Origin: Humulus lupulus
Taxonomy: Eukaryota; Streptophyta; Magnoliopsida; Rosales; Cannabaceae
Length of the DNA stretch: 64,000 nt
NCBI RefSeq assembly: GCF_963169125.1
Contig: NC_084802.1
Coordinates: 115,696,903 to 115,760,902, forward strand
Direction of reading: 5' to 3'
A program made the translations under genes and the position numbers. Under the pieces are notes generated by a model, which was not told the origin of the DNA, made no database searches, and was given only the letters and a program-made list of their open reading frames with translations. Position 1 is the first letter of the stretch, and every line of letters begins with the position of its first letter. This document shows positions 34,002-43,969 of this stretch, one piece after another.

Positions 34002-34250
34002 GCCACAGGAGGTTCTCAGCGAGAGGCTTAAGGAGGCAACGAGCAGGCACCTGTACGCCAACACTTGCCCCCTTTACAGCCAGCTCCAGTTGCGGGTACT
34101 TTGCTGACAATCTGTTGCAGCCTACACCTGGCAGGGGATAGTGGGAAGGCAAGGGAGCGATACGCCCGAACTATACACCACGACCAGGAAATTAAAATGC
34201 TGAACATAGAGGAGAGAACTCCCAAAAAACTTGAACAGAGGAAGAACTGA
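34002..34250 (+). other. T2 gag-protease linker region
   Basis: About 250 bp with no clear domain. It includes TCGGGTACTTTGC-like and purine-rich sequence and no open frame joining gag to protease. Confidence 0.4.
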
Positions 34251-34819
34251 TAACTTTCTCTAAGCTTGACGCCCAACATGTCCGGTTTCCGCAATCGAAT
34301 CCTCTGGTCATGGACGTCTAGATCGCCAATATGATGGTTAAGCGGGTGTTAGTGGATATAAGAAGCTCAGTAAACATTCTATACAAGTCTTCGCTGGAGA
34401 TGATGAAGTTGTCATTGAAGGATTTGGAGCCATGCAACCAAACCATTTATGGTTTTTTTGGCGAAGGGCTCGCGCCAATGGGGTCGATCAGGCTTCCAGT
34501 TACAGCAGGAATTGCACCTGCGAACATGACATTACTCACTACTTTTATAGTATTTGATTATCCTTCTACATATAATGTTGTGATTGGAAGGCCTATTCTA
34601 GTCAACTTGCGAGCCGTGACCTTGGTATGGCACCTGGCCATGAAATTTCTGACTGACGTGGGGGTAGGATGTGTGTTGGGAAACCAACGACAAGCACGAG
34701 AATGCTATAATTCCTTAATTACCGAGGCAAAAAGGGGTGGAACAAGAGAAAGAGTCGAGAAAGGGTTGCTATTGGCCAATGAAGTACAAGCCCAATCAGG
34801 TGAGCGAGTCACCAAATAG
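34251..34819 (+). pseudogene. T2 aspartic protease (catalytic site altered)
   Basis: The frame runs from FSKLDAQHVRFPQSNPLVMD through TAG near 34318 into MVKRVLVDIRSSVNILYKSS. In T1 the active site is IDNGSSVN, while here it is VDIRSSVN, so the catalytic glycine position is arginine. The flap and hydrophobic region (MGSIRLPVTAG, YPSTYNVVIGRPILV) is well kept. This copy is very unlikely to cut its polyprotein. Confidence 0.85.
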
Positions 34820-35900
34820 GGTGTTGCCCAAAGTGAGGATAGAGATTTAGATCCTCGCTTCGGGAATTATGAAGAAGATGTAGGACCAGTCGAGGACCTC
34901 GAGGAGGTCCAACTTGATGAGGCAGATCCGACCAGGGTTGTGAAAGTTGGTGAAAACTTAAAGACAACAACAAAGCAAAAGCTGGTGGAATTTTTGAAGA
35001 AGAACCAGGAGGTGTTTGCCTGGTTGCATAAAGATATGGTTGGAATTAACCTAGCAGTTATCAGCCATGTCTTGAATATAGACAGAAGTTTTTCACCAGT
35101 ATAACAAAAATGGAGGCTGCCCAACAAAGATAGATCATAGGCGTTAAAAGAAGAGGTCGAGAAGCTAAAGGAGAATGGATTCATTAGGGTAGTGTTTTAT
35201 CCATCTTGGGTCTCTAATCTCGTGCTGGTTCCCAAGTCGAATGGCAATTGGAGGACGTGCGTGGATTTCAAAGACCTCAATAAAGCTTGCCCAAAGGATT
35301 GATTCCCACTCCCAAGGATCATCCAGCTGGTCGATGCCACTTCAGGGCATGAGATCCTATCATTCATGGATGCATACTCTAGGTACAATAAGATCAATAT
35401 GCACCCGCCTGATGAGGATCACACTAGCTTTCAAACTAATAAAGGGATTTACTGTTACAAAGTAATGCCCTTCGGTTTGAAAAACGCTGGTGCGACTTAC
35501 CAATGACTAGTCAATCACATGTTCAAAGAGCTGGTCGGTGTTAATATGGAGGTATATGTTGATGACATGCTGGTTAAGTCAAAGATGGTAGAAGAACATA
35601 TTGGGGACCTGCAAGAGTGCTTCAACGTCTTGAACATATATCAGATGAAGCTAAATCCCCTTAAGTGTTCCTTCGGAGTTGGATTGGGGAAATTTTTGGG
35701 ATTCATAGTGAACTCGCGAGGTATCAAAGATAATCCTGAAAAGATCAAGGCCCTGATCGAGATGAAGTCGCCAACTAAAATTAAAGATGTTCAAAGTCTA
35801 ATCGGGAGGATTGCCGCTTTGAGTAGATTCATTTCCAAATCAACGGACAAATGCGTTGCATTTTTTAATTTTCTTAGGGGCAATAAGAAATTCGAGTGGA
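34820..35900 (+). pseudogene. T2 reverse transcriptase (broken)
   Basis: The N-terminal linker is acidic. RT blocks are LVLVPKSNGNWRTCVDFKDL, then KACPKD followed by TGA near 35302, FMDAYSRYNKINMHPPDEDH, VMPFGLKNAGATYQ followed by TGA near 35505, and the catalytic YVDD at 35553-35564 (MEVYVDDMLVKSKMVEEH). The thumb region FLGFIVNSRGIKDNPEKIKA and FISKSTDKC is open to TAA at about 35915. All blocks are in one frame (frame 2). Confidence 0.9.
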
Positions 35901-36830
35901 CAGAAGAGTGCGAGTAAGCTTTCCAGGCTCTAAAGTCTCATATGTTGCAACCACCGATTTTGTCCGAACTGGTCGAGAAAGAAACTTTGTTCATCTATTT
36001 GGCGGTCACCGAGTATGCTGCAAGTGCTGTCCTAATCAGAGAAGAGGAAAATGTTCAAAAATTTGTGTATTATATAAGCAAGAGGCTAATAGGAGCAGAA
36101 CTGCGATATCCGCCCATTGAGAAATTAGCCTATTGCTTGATTTTAGCCTCAAGAAAGTTGCGACTATACTTCCAAGCTCACCCCATCGTAGTACTCACCG
36201 ACCAACCACTGTGGCAAGTCCTGGAGAAACCAGAAGTCGCCGGTCAATTGTTGAAATAGGCAGTTGAACTTGGAAAATTTGATATTTCTTACTCGCCATG
36301 AGCAGCTGTGAAGGGATAGGCTCTAGCATATTTTATCGCAGAATTTACTGGGCTCCAAGATACCGAGCCAATAGAAGAGCCTGAACTCCAAAGCCAAACT
36401 CCTTCCTGGAAGTTGTTCGTAGATGGCTTTTCCAACGAGCACAATGCTGGAGCAGGTTTGATCTTAGTCACGCCCGAAGGACATCGATTCCACTGTGCAC
36501 TCAGATTCGACTTCACAAAGTCCAATAATGAAACCGAATGTGAAGCTCTGCTCGCGGGATTGAGATTAGCCAAGGACATGGATATAAAGTCACTTGAAAT
36601 CTACAGTGACTCCCAGTTACTGGTTAATCAAATTATTGGAGAATATCAAGCCCAAGGTCTGAAGATGGTTGCTTATTTGAACAAGGGAAAGGACTTATTG
36701 GTACAGTTCAAAAAATATACCCTCTAGCAAGTACCTCATGACCAGAACTCAAACCCTGATGCTTTGGCCAAGTTTGCAAGCACGAAGGATGCTGACACCT
36801 TGAATATAGTACCTGTTGAACATTTGTCCT
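35901..36830 (+). pseudogene. T2 RNase H and second (archaeal-type) RNase H (broken)
   Basis: The Ty3-type RNase H reads LFIYLAVTEYAASAVLIREE and YPPIEKLAYCLILASRKL. Stops at about 36257, 36299 and 36315 fall in the linker before the second RNase H (36413-36800). That domain keeps FVDGFSNEHNAGAGLILV, NNETECEALLAGLRL, YSDSQLLVNQII and NPDALAKFAS, that is, all four acidic positions, with one TAG at 36725-36727. This dual RNase H layout identifies the Tat lineage. Confidence 0.9.
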
Positions 36831-38087
36831 AGCATTCAAGCACAAGAGTCTTCCCTGGTAATCCAAGCGACAAACACATGGATGACACCCGTCATTGAAT
36901 ACTTAGAGCATGGAGTGCTGCCAACATACACAAACAAGGCAAGAACCCTCCAAAGACAATCAGCTCGATTCATTCTGGTTGATGGAGTTTTATACAAGAG
37001 TGGGTACTTAACGTCACTTCTAAGGAATTAATGTGAGAAGTCCATGAAGGTTTCTGTGGAGATCCTGCTGGGGGGCAGAGTTTATCAAAAAGATCCTAAG
37101 ACAAGGATACTTCTGGCCAACGATGAATGAAGACTCTGTGGATTTTGTTTGGAAGTGTGACAAGTGCCAAAGGTTCTCCAAGATACCGCGAGTAGCCTCT
37201 AATGAGCTAAAGCAGATGTAAAGCTCATGGCCATTTGCAATGTGGGGAATAGATTTGATTGAGTCTTTACCCACAGGAAAAGGCAACGTCAAGTATGTTG
37301 TGGTTGCTGTTGACTACTTCACAAAGTGGGCCGAAGCTGAGCCTCTTGCAACAATAACGACCAAGAAGGTGCTAGATTTTGTGGTAAAAAATATCTTGTG
37401 TCGCTATGGGTTTCCCAGGAAGATTGTCTCAGATAATGGCAAACAATTTGACAGCAATTTGTTAACAGATTTTTGCGAAAGGCACGAGATTATCAAGAGT
37501 TTTTCTTCAGTAGCTCATCCGCAGGCAAATAGACAGGCTGAAGCTGTCAACAAGACACTGAAGGATACCCTAAAGAAAAGGCTTAAAGAAGCGAATGGGG
37601 CATGGCCAGAACAATTACCTAACGTCCTTTGGTCATATAGAACATCCCATCGAACATCAACATGCCATACTCCATTTTCCTTAGCCTATGGATATGAAGC
37701 CATGTTGCCTATTGAATTAGATCCACCATCGCATAAATGGTTGGCATACGATCAGAGTGTTAATAGTCAGTTATTAATGGAATCTTTGGATTTGGTCGAT
37801 GAAAGGCGCGAGCAAGCTCAACTCCGAGTAGCAGCTTGCCAGAAAAAGGTCACTCGGTATTTCAACTCTAAAGTACACGAAAGAAAATTTAACATGGGAG
37901 ATTCGGTACTTAGAAGAGTTTTTCTTAACACTCGCGATCAAGCTGCTGGAGTGCTTGGACCTAACTAGGAAGGTTCGTATCAAATTGAAGAAGTCCTCCA
38001 ACCTGGCACCTATATACTTGCTTGCTTAAATGGAGTTCTCATTGCTCGCTATTGGAATGGAGAACACCTGCGGAAGTATTATCAATA
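36831..38087 (+). pseudogene. T2 integrase (partly open)
   Basis: The N-terminal part is broken by frameshifts (36830-37140), with CDKCQRFSK the visible half of the zinc site. A stop at about 37218 precedes an open stretch at 37240-37968 (242 codons): WGIDLIESLPTGKG, VDYFTKWAEAEPLA, VSDNGKQFDS and RQAEAVNKTL, so both aspartates and the glutamate of the D,D-E core are present. It continues LPNVLWSYRTSHRTSTCHTP. After TAG at about 37966 the C-terminus ends HLRKYYQ and TAA. Confidence 0.9.
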
Positions 38088-38769
38088 AACAGTTCTTTTT
38101 AAAGAATTGGCTTGTATTAATTTCACTTTTTACAAGTTTATGAACAAGGGTTAGTCAGTCATATGACTAATCGCTTATAAGTGTAAGATCAATTTTTTGA
38201 TCACTCATATAGACACGATTGTCCACTTATTACGAGAAATAAAAGGAATTGTGCGCAGCTAGTTATTCTTGCCAATTATTATATTTATTACAAGTATTTG
38301 CTCATTACGTGTGTTGTTTTGCTATATAATTACTTTTTATAAGTATTTTTACGGGCAGTAATGTTTGAACAAGTCTTGGTCTTGGCAAGTGACCGAGGAC
38401 CTTAAGCTCCTCAATCACTTGGGGGGCATATGAGGTACTAAGCAAGCAAAGCATATCAACAAGTATATGTAAACACACAAGCAAAATAAGGGAAATCATA
38501 CTACGGTTCCTAGAGTATTTTTCAAAATTTTGTTTAAATTTTGTTAAATCAAAACAAAGTGCTATGCTAAGTTCGGTCATGCGAACAAATGTTATAATAA
38601 AGGGCAAATATTATAATATCAAAAGTAAAATGTTTTACATCGCGAGCAATTGCTACTCGGATGTAATTGTTAATTAAAAGGAAAGCTGCCTATGCAGCAA
38701 AAAATTGTCTTGACATCACGAACCATGGTTCGTGTGTCCTAGTTACAAATTAAAATAAAATAGATAAAA
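38088..38769. other. T2 spacer between integrase and antisense gene
   Basis: AT-rich, about 680 bp. Unlike T1 it holds no tandem array. It includes a fossil of the AACTTGGGGGG-type motif (CACTTGGGGGGCATATG at 38418) that in T1 (4100-4118) precedes the array. Confidence 0.55.
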
Positions 38770-39411
38770 TTATGGAGCAGTTGGAGGGTCTTGTTGGGGC
38801 TGCTAGTCGATGGAGGTCCCAGCGTCCTCGTCGATGCCGTCAATACCCGTCGCCAAAGAGATCTCGGGAGATGCTTGAACTTTCTCCTTCTCTTCAAGGC
38901 GAGCAACGCATTTGGCCAACTCAGCCTGCTTCATACACTCTGGTAAATAATCAAAGTTTTCCTCGCAGTTTTTTTTCCAGAACATATAAAAGCAGTTGAA
39001 GGTTGCTCCCTTGAACTACTCTAGATCACTAGCGTTGGTTTCTTCGAGCAATGTAACTCGCTCCTCCAGTTCAACAGTTTCTTCCCTGCTGATCGCCAGT
39101 TCATCTCAAAGTTTGGAGGCCTCTTTAAAATTAATCAATGAAGACACCTTATACCTCTCTTTGGACTCCGTGACTTTGGCCAGGGCATCCTTAAATGGCT
39201 TCAACTCCTCGCCCAACTTGGCAATTTTCTCCTCAGCAGCTCTTTGCTGTTCGGCATTTTTCTCCTCGGCTGCCTTGAGTTGATCGGCGTGTTTGGCCTC
39301 GGCCACTTTAAGCTGCTCGCCAAGTCTCTCCTCAACAACCTTAGTCTCTTTAGCATATTCGGCAGCCATCGCCTTTGAGCGGCGCCAACCAGTACTCAGG
39401 GTTAGAACTCC
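38770..39411 (-). pseudogene. T2 antisense gene, exon 5 (coiled-coil C-terminus)
   Basis: The acceptor CTGATCGCAG on the minus strand is followed by GVLTLSTGWRRSKAMAAEYA. The coiled coil follows (QLKVAEAKHADQLKAAEEK, AEQQRAAEEKIAKLGEELK), then FYMFWKKNCEENFDYLPE, which corresponds to MFYHCWAYNQDVDFSFLAP in T1. Stops interrupt after EASKL, after SDLE and after TSID, so this copy is decayed. The last stop is at 38770-38772. Confidence 0.7.
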
Positions 39412-39495
39412 CTGCGATCAGAGAAAAGATAAAGCTGTATGTCAAAATAAAAGGACAAGGAAAACAATTAAATCAAAACAAAAATGGAAACTTAC

Positions 39496-39923
39496 ACTGA
39501 GTACTTCGTTCAGCCTATGGCTGAAAATTTGGTCAACCTTCATGGAGCCAATGTTGCTGATGGCTTCTCAGCTGCGTCGATGCCTTCATAGCTTCTTTAG
39601 CTTGTCATTGACTGAGTTTAAGGCTATGTTCATGATTGCCTCTCCTTGAGTGTTTCCTGACTGATCAGGAGGAGTCGGGTCGACGGGAGCTGGTGGAGGA
39701 GTCTGGTCGACTGGAGCTGGTGGAAGAGTCTAGTCGACGGGAGCTGGTGAAGGAGTAGTTTCTTTGGAAGGAACGGGTACAGGAGGATCCTCAATCCTAG
39801 CCCTTTTATTTGAGGGATCGCTACTGCTTTCCCCAGGATTTCGCCTGCTTTCCTTCTTCTTGCTCACAAGAGCAGCGACTTTGGGTAAGCTGTACAGGTC
39901 AAATGCGTCATCGGAAGGCATGA
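39496..39923 (-). pseudogene. T2 antisense gene, exon 4 (Lys/Pro-rich)
   Basis: The acceptor TTTCTTTCTTGCAG stands before MPSDDAFDLYSLPKV (39921). KKKESRR and a nuclear-signal-like NKRARIEDPP follow, then a PAPVD repeat with stops near 39728 and 39570-39590. The donor at 39495 is GTAAGT, after NEVLS. The intron to exon 5 is 84 bp (39412-39495). It matches the MSQPDGS exon of T1 in position, acceptor and composition. Confidence 0.65.
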
Positions 39924-40221
39924 CTGCAAGAAAGAAACAAACAATCAAGCAATATAAATAGAGATACTAAAGCAATGAAATAAGAGTAAGAAAAATTCTA
40001 AGTAATATACTCGAGCTATTATTACTAGTCGATACATTATGTATGGTACTACTGCTACACTCACTCTCTGCTTTGAAGAAGTTTGAATTTAAACTACTGA
40101 TCGCATATTTAAAGTTGTCATCCCCATCGAATAAATGACAGGGAATAGGAAAACTATCTAAGAGTCAGAAGTCAGTACCGTTCTCATTAGACGACTTGAG
40201 TATGGGATCGGGGTGTTCTGG

Positions 40222-40538
40222 AAGTTTCTACTTGCCCTTCCCTTGTTGGGTTAGAACAGCAACAACTCGTGGAATAGTGGAAGGTTCCATGATGGTAACT
40301 CCCATTGCCCACCTTCTCGGGGGCTGTGACACATCCTGATGCTGCTCGGGGAGGTCGCCTCCAGTAGCACTTCCTGATGTAGATTCCCTCACATCCTGGT
40401 GAGGCGCCAGAAGGCTGACCAGCCTTAAGTTGCTCTCTGTGACCAGCTCTTTGGCACTCTTTTCAATGTCCGTGATGCTGGCCAAGGCAGCTGCCCTTAT
40501 CTCCATCTCTTGAGTAAGGACTGGTTGATACCATGGAC
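40222..40538 (-). CDS. T2 antisense gene, exon 3
   Basis: It starts after the acceptor TTGGTTAG with PWYQPVLTQEMEIRAAALAS, then NLRLVSLLAPHQDVRESTSG and a Pro/Arg stretch, and ends near QQGKGK. A weak donor (AAGTAGAA) overlaps the stop, so the exon may be terminal in some transcripts. The next intron would be about 300 bp (39924 to about 40221). No known domain was recognised. Confidence 0.55.
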
Positions 40539-40614
40539 CTAACCAACACCAAAGTTCTAAAGAATGTATAGGGAAGCTAGAAGAAAATAAATGACCACTG
40601 AGTAAAAGATTTAC

Positions 40615-41449
40615 CTCCTCGGGTGAAGTTCAGGTTATCATCGACCAGGTCTGTTGTAAGAATGTACTCCTGGAGGTACTTCCCTACATTGGACTTGTGG
40701 GTGGTGTTGCTCAGGAAGGTGCGAGTAGACTCCTGGTGGTAGAAGTGGAAGTATCCTATGCTGTTGTGGTTGGGGTTGGATTTGAGATCGAACATGTAGT
40801 TAATCTCATGTGGTGTTGGTACATGCCACTTCTTATGGTTATAGAGGATATAGAGTGTAGATAGTACTCTATATCCATTAGGGGTAATTTGAAAGGGGGC
40901 GACCTCAAAATAATTGGCCACCCCTTGGAAGAATTCGTGCTGAGGCAAGATTTCCCCTGCCTCGATATCATACCTCAACCAGGCGCTGAAGGTGCCCCCA
41001 GACTCGTTTTCTCGCTGGTCCGGTGAAGGTTTGATGAAGGTTATCCCAGGAAGACCATACTTCTTGAGATAGTTAATTACCATCCTAGTTGAAATGATGC
41101 TAGGAGGCGCAACGTACCATTCGACCTCTGGCCTAAGGCCTTTGCGCTGTCGGGCTTTAATTTGGATTTCGGATGGTACAGTGTTTATAGGCTGGGGATT
41201 TGTAGAAGGCTCTTCGGTGTGAGGGGTAGGCTGTTTAGAAGGAGGTTTGGCTGTTCTCTTCTTTTTGTGAGTAGTATACTTCACGCGACCCATGTTCAGT
41301 TGACTAGTCAGAGGTCTGGTCGCTAGGTTGTGTTGAGAAAATGGGACTTCTGAAAAAGGCAGCGACGGTTGTTCTTGATCCTCTAACAGTAGTGCGAGCA
41401 GATCGTCGTCAATCATCCTCTCACCTCCCCAAGGGTCGTGCATGGAAAT
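40615..41449 (-). CDS. T2 antisense gene, exon 2 (resembles Transposase_28 / 'putative gypsy type transposon' domain)
   Basis: After the acceptor TTCTGTTCTCAG the exon begins ATTTCC and the first ATG at 41443 (MHDPWGGERMIDDDLL). About 275 codons are open. A basic stretch (YTTHKKKRTAK) is followed by the globular part: STRMVINYLKKYGLPGITFI, EILPQHEFFQGVANYFEV and PFQITPNGYRVLSTLYILY, a pattern like the Pfam family Transposase_28, which is found in plant proteins linked to gypsy elements. The donor GTAAAT follows NLNFTRGG at 40614, and the intron to exon 3 is 76 bp. No transposase catalytic residues are claimed; the function is unknown. Confidence 0.75.
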
Positions 41450-41942
41450 CTGAGAACAGAAAAGGGGAGATGAGAATCTACGACCAAAAGATAGGAGAAG
41501 TGGAAACATTGGGATAACGTTGCTCGTGTATAAAATATAAGCTTTTATACGACCAGCAGCATTCTAACGTAAATAATAAAAACATGCAAATATTTTGGAA
41601 AAACAGATTAAAAAGTAGAAGTGAAAAGCTTTTTCAAGGAAACTTTTTGACTCGGAAAATAGGCGGGAAAAACCCAGATTTTTCCGACTGTATAAAAATT
41701 GAATTTTTACTTTGATTTTTCGCCCTAAATGAGTAATCCTACTTTCCAAGCCAATTCATAAGCCTCGTTGAATGTTTTTTCAAATTAAAACTCCTGTCCT
41801 ATCATGCTACTACCTACGAGCCCGATTACCCCAAACTAATTTTTTCTCAAGAACATTCAAAAACTCAAAGCACCGAATATCAGAAAACTAGAGAAGTGAA
41901 TGTTACATGGTATAGCAGAGATGAATCCATCAAGAAACTTAC

Positions 41943-42075
41943 TTGGATGGAAGACAGAAGAGAAATTACGAGTGTTGATGTGTGAGCTGAACGGACCCAC
42001 CTCGGATCAACAAGTTTTTCTGAGTTTGTCTTTCTTTGTTCTTCAGAGTTCTTGAGGAAGAGAAGAGTGGTAAAA
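41943..42075 (-). ncRNA. T2 antisense gene, proposed untranslated exon 1
   Basis: About 30 bp below a minus-strand TATA box there is a leader rich in CACTTTTCAC and CTCTTCTCTTCC. It ends at a GTAAGT donor (intron starts at 41942). The intron to exon 2 would span 41450-41942. The leader ATGs were not examined for an upstream ORF. It is a prediction only; the 5' end is approximate. Confidence 0.45.
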
Positions 42076-42097
42076 AGTGAAAAGTGAAAAGAATGAG

Positions 42098-42110
42098 TTA
42101 TTTATATTGA
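42098..42110 (-). promoter_or_regulatory. TATA box of the T2 antisense gene
   Basis: The minus strand reads TCAATATAAATAA. It lies inside the element, upstream of the proposed antisense exon 1 and about 210 bp from the 3' LTR, so antisense transcription would not depend on the LTR promoter. Confidence 0.5.
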
Positions 42111-42306
42111 TCGAGGCACGGATAAAAAGGTAATGATGGGGGGCAAGTTTTCAAAACGTGGGGAAACGTGTTAGCCGTCAAAACGCTTTTGGGAAACTGC
42201 AACGACATAATTAGCTACTTTTTCGAAAAGGCACTGACAGATGTGACAGGTCATGCGAAGGGTCGGTTGGTTAAGTTTACTTTATGCTGGTCGCAGTAAA
42301 ATAAAC

Positions 42307-42318
42307 TTGGAGGGCAAA
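42307..42318 (+). promoter_or_regulatory. T2 polypurine tract
   Basis: TTGGAGGGCAAA sits directly before the TG of the 3' LTR. Confidence 0.75.
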
Positions 42319-42927
42319 TGTTTACCCAAAAACAGAATACCTGATGACGTGGCAGAATTAGCCTACACGTGGAATACACGTGGCAGTTTAAGTGAGTATA
42401 ATCTATTCGACCATCGACCAGAAAGGAATTGGCTCATCAGACAACGTAATTATGGGCGACCAGTCTTGTTGCATATTTATTTTATTTCCTTCAGATTTGT
42501 AATCTTGCAATTACGTATTAATTGTAATTTCCATTATTACTTAGATACGCCTGTATTAAATGTAATTAAGGCCCATTGGCCCTTGTAGAACTCCTTGAGT
42601 CTATAAATAAGAATCAAAGGGCTCAAGAGGGGGGACTTTTGGACTCTTGACTTTTGAACTTCAGAATTCTAAGAGAGAAATATAGTGTTTTTATCCACCA
42701 TAATTGTATTCATCCGGGAGCTTGTGAAACTCGTGAAGCCTAGTTCATTGATCACAGTTCTTGGGATTTTATATCAATAAGAGCACTAAGTGGACGTAGG
42801 TCAATACCATTTTATTGGGGCCGAACCACTATAGATCTTTTGTGTCATTTCTCTTTTCGTCTTGATTTCATTTCATTTTCTATATTTTTACTTGACTTTG
42901 TGTCGTTGACAAATTTGAGGGTCAACA
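42319..42927 (+). repeat. T2 3' LTR (609 bp)
   Basis: Starts TGTTTACCC, ends GAGGGTCAACA, and matches the 5' LTR over its full length with about 6% difference. The TATA motif at 42602-42611 is conserved. Confidence 0.95.
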
Positions 42928-43418
42928 AATAATTTATACATAAATATCAGAAAATTACATATTCATTTATGAGAATATGGTCTTCTATGCATACAAGATA
43001 ATTGAGATGATATGTAATGAATAAAATAGTCGACAATATATTAAAGAATGAAATCTTTAATAAATGTTTGCTAGATGGATGCAAGTAATCTAGATTCAGA
43101 ATACTGATGTGGATAGACATCTTAGCAAATGTATTTTATATAATTATGATTATATATGAGATGAACAATGTTAATTAATTTTTTTTATAAACTTACTGTT
43201 TTCCATAAAAACTTAATTCATATCTTAAAAGATCATCATTTATAGATCAATCTAAATCTTGAGTAGTCATGAACTCCTGTTCATGCTTCTTAGATCTTTT
43301 GATTCATTCGTTAAGGTCTCTTAATATAATGAGGCTAGTGACTTTTGTTTTGGAGATTCAATAGCTTGAATGACTCGGAACATGATTTTATAATAATGGA
43401 ATCCATGCTTTCCTAACA
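42928..43418. repeat. LTR-like segment, right part (continuation of 31140-31231)
   Basis: It resumes after T2 and reaches GCTTTCCTAACA at 43418, giving ends TGTTAGG/CCTAACA over about 583 bp in total. If this is the minus-strand copia 5' LTR it ends here. Sequence of similar character continues beyond, so the right boundary is weak. Confidence 0.4.
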
Positions 43419-43969
43419 GATCGAATATTTGTTCCCTTCAGGGTTAATTCTAGGACTAAATAGTTATTTAGCTCAAATCTATAATATGATTATAGATTAA
43501 TTATTCACTGGTGAATTAATGGTACTTAAGAAAAGGAATTAAGTAGAAGGGTAAAATGGAAAATGTTGACCAACTCTAATTAACGAACCAATAAAAAGTG
43601 GACAGAAGTACATATAGTGATTATATCAATGGACTGTAAGAGACTACTTTGTAAATATAATTCTATAATTACTAAAAGTGCAATTCCATATTTATAGCGG
43701 AGTAATAATGGAATTAATAAATATTATGATATAAAAAAGATTATAATTAATAGTGTGGTCTATTGACGGATAGGGTTATAGGTCCTTGGTCCCTCAGTCG
43801 CCTCTGCACTACACTATCAAGGGTAAAGATGTCATAGGCAAGGTTAATGGAGAAAATAACTAAATTATAAAGGAAATAATTTTCCAAGGCTAAGTAATAA
43901 TTATGTGATAATTAATTATTTGACTAATTACTTTTTATTTGAATTTTTTTTATGTTAGTTTAATTAAAT
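43419..43969. other. AT-rich DNA, unassigned
   Basis: No gene or repeat was recognised with confidence. It may continue the LTR-like segment on its left. Confidence 0.4.

Larger units (their letters stand above)
31232..42927 (+). mobile_element. T2: complete Ty3/gypsy Tat-lineage LTR retrotransposon
   Basis: Two 609-bp LTRs (31232-31840 and 42319-42927) bracket gag, protease, RT, RNase H, second RNase H, integrase and a spliced antisense gene, 11.7 kb in all. By eye the LTRs differ at roughly 35-40 positions, about 6%. The 5-bp flanks (ATTAT, AATAA) do not match. Sense ORFs carry about ten stops plus frameshifts, so it is not autonomous now. Confidence 0.95.

Noticed and set aside
31227..42932. 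5-bp target duplication for T2
   Set aside because: ATTAT on the left and AATAA on the right differ, and shifting the ends by one base does not produce a match.
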